Part shown: positions 5,588 through 6,161 of the stretch, one piece after another
Layout of the letters: the number at the start of each line of letters is the position of its first letter
Numbering within the stretch: the stretch's first letter is position 1
Assembly: GCA_050049355.1 (NCBI GenBank)
Contig: JASFWK010000125.1
Span: 1-6,161, forward strand
Source of the DNA: JASFWK01 sp050049355
GTDB taxonomy: Bacteria; Chloroflexota; Anaerolineae; B4-G1; DUEL01
Direction of reading: 5' to 3'
Length of the DNA: 6,161 nucleotides
The notes under the pieces: model-generated
What the model saw: the letters and a program-made list of their open reading frames with translations, nothing else
Database searches by the model: none
What the model was told of the DNA's origin: nothing
Translations under genes and position numbers: made by a program

Positions 5588-5662
5588 ATGGCGTCTGATC
5601 TGCCGTTGGAGGCTCTTCTCGCGGCAGCGTCTCCGTCGGGGTACGAGAGCGAAAGGAGATGA
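5588..5662 (+). pseudogene. Possible N-terminal remnant of a peptidase (M42/M20/M28-like)
   Basis: ATG at 5588 begins a 24-codon frame reading MASDLPLEALLAAASP then SGYESERR and a stop. The pattern of a short leucine-rich helix followed by PSGYE-x-E-R is like the start of M42 and related aminopeptidases (L-x-x-L-x-x-x-x-G-PSGYEDEVR). The domain does not continue in either other frame after the stop, so this is not one simple frameshift. It could be a truncated remnant or coincidence. The AAGGA at 5570-5574 is 13 nt from the ATG, too far for a good SD. Confidence 0.22.
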
Positions 5663-5666
5663 ATCT

Positions 5667-5693
5667 ATGCCCGGATGTCGCCGAGAATCGTGA
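5667..5693 (+). CDS. Eight-codon ORF with strong SD, candidate leader peptide
   Basis: AAAGGAG (5652-5658) stands 8 nt before ATG 5667, a better SD arrangement than at several full genes here. The frame MPGCRRES ends at 5693, about 40 nt before the next gene's ATG at 5735. In such a position a tiny ORF could act as a translational leader. The alternative ATG at 5659 sits directly on the SD and gives a 27-codon frame overlapping the next gene by 8 nt. No regulatory residue pattern (such as a run of one amino acid) is seen, so function is speculative. Confidence 0.25.
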   Translation: MPGCRRES

Positions 5694-5734
5694 CCATCTC
5701 CGCCCAATCGACTCATTAGAGAAGGAGTGTGATA

Positions 5735-6161
5735 ATGGATAGCAGGAGAGTTATGAGATTGTCCCTCGCTGTCGTGCTTCTGTTGATAGCCTCCCTGGCG
5801 ATCGATCCAGCCGTGACCGCAGTGGCGAACGGGCCGGGTGTCAGTGGCTTTCGTGCTCTGGGCGGTGAGGAAGCGGCCGCCTTCGCTGTGCCCGGCGACA
5901 TGGAGCTGGTGCTCACGTTCCCGCTTCCCAAGTATGGGCTGACCTACGAGCGGTATCAGCAGTACTTTGGACCAGCGAAGGTGTTGGGCGGCCAGATTAC
6001 GCTGTATCGGAGCGATGACGGGGTCGTGAGCACAGTCATCGGCGCGCACTATCCCGACATTGCACCCTCCAATACCGTTGGCCTTTCCATGGCTGCTGCC
6101 CGGGGAATCGTCGATCGGGATATCGGCGCTGCTGGGGAACGACTGGTCGATCTTATGGTCA
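5735..6161 (+). CDS. Secreted protein with metallopeptidase-propeptide-like (FTP/PepSY) N-terminus, cut by window edge
   Basis: The first 142 residues are visible. Residues 1-31 form a classical signal peptide: basic start MDSRRVMR, hydrophobic core LSLAVVLLLIASLAI, and a likely cleavage after VTAVA (27-31). The mature part includes LTYERYQQYFGPAKVLGGQI (69-88), then TLYRSDDGVVSTVIGAHYP and a helix starting LSMAAARGIVDRDIG (117-131). The order Y-Q-Q, V-x-GGQ, Y-R-x-D-x-G-x-V, V-x-G, then LSxxxA resembles the fungalysin/thermolysin propeptide followed by a PepSY-type region. The missing C-terminus may therefore be an M4 or M36 zinc metallopeptidase, released outside the cell; the HExxH motif would lie beyond the edge. 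The start ATG 5735 follows AAGGAG (5722-5727) with a 7-nt gap. The gene call is firm, the family moderate. Confidence 0.75.
   Translation, partial: MDSRRVMRLSLAVVLLLIASLAIDPAVTAVANGPGVSGFRALGGEEAAAFAVPGDMELVLTFPLPKYGLTYERYQQYFGPAKVLGGQITLYRSDDGVVSTVIGAHYPDIAPSNTVGLSMAAARGIVDRDIGAAGERLVDLMV

Larger units (their letters stand above)
5398..5734 (+). other. Long apparent leader or gene remnant before the secreted protein gene
   Basis: No convincing complete gene lies here. A plus-strand frame from TTG 5330 to the stop at 5662 runs through the promoter and has no SD, and most of its translation looks non-protein-like (rich in Arg and Ser). Frames on the minus strand look equally arbitrary. Visible items are a hairpin TGTGC/GCACA (5458-5462 with 5468-5472), a peptidase-like fragment at 5588-5662, and an eight-codon ORF with a strong SD at 5667-5693. 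The stretch may be an untranslated leader, a non-coding RNA or the debris of a lost gene. Confidence 0.4.

Noticed and set aside
5330..5662. 110-codon plus-strand frame starting at TTG
   Set aside because: It begins upstream of and runs through the promoter at 5364-5391, has no SD, and most of its translation does not look like a folded protein; only the last 24 codons are of possible interest.
5426..6049. Long minus-strand frame opposite the secreted protein gene
   Set aside because: It is antisense to a gene with a clear signal peptide and SD, and its translation is rich in His, Arg and Gln, as expected for a shadow of GC-rich coding DNA.

Overview
The window reads as ordinary GC-rich bacterial chromosome, with sigma70-type promoters, Shine-Dalgarno (SD) sites and one GTG start. 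The source is probably a member of the Chloroflexota (Anaerolineae-like). That guess rests on the LuxR-HTH/transmembrane/Kelch fusion, the style of the exported proteins and the degenerate integrase-like protein; no rRNA or marker gene is present to confirm it. I see no tRNA, rRNA, CRISPR array, insertion sequence or intact mobile element.

Layout. (1) 1-159, minus: N-terminal half of CutA, cut by the window edge. (2) 160-465: divergent intergenic region with a cutA promoter facing left, a pit promoter facing right, and several inverted repeats. (3) 466-3567, plus: probable three-gene operon of a PiT-family phosphate transporter, its DUF47/PhoU-like partner, and a protein joining a LuxR-type DNA-binding domain, one membrane segment and a six-bladed Kelch propeller. 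(4) 3596-5204, minus, convergent with the operon: a tyrosine-recombinase-fold protein that has lost its catalytic tyrosine and several other active-site residues, followed by a multi-pass membrane protein of unknown function. (5) 5205-5734: a second divergent intergenic region with strong promoters on both strands and a leader of about 337 nt holding tiny ORFs and a possible peptidase remnant. (6) 5735-6161, plus, cut by the edge: a secreted protein whose N-terminal part resembles the propeptide (FTP/PepSY-type) of thermolysin or fungalysin metallopeptidases.

How the genes may work together. PiT plus DUF47 is a well-known pair for low-affinity, ion-coupled phosphate uptake. The LuxR-TM-Kelch gene starts 15 bp after the DUF47 stop, so it is probably co-transcribed and could be a membrane-tethered regulator that reads an external signal through its propeller. 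This is the most interesting architecture here. The integrase-like gene has its own good promoter and intact frame, which suggests selection for a DNA-binding role rather than recombination. The membrane protein 25 bp downstream may share its transcript.
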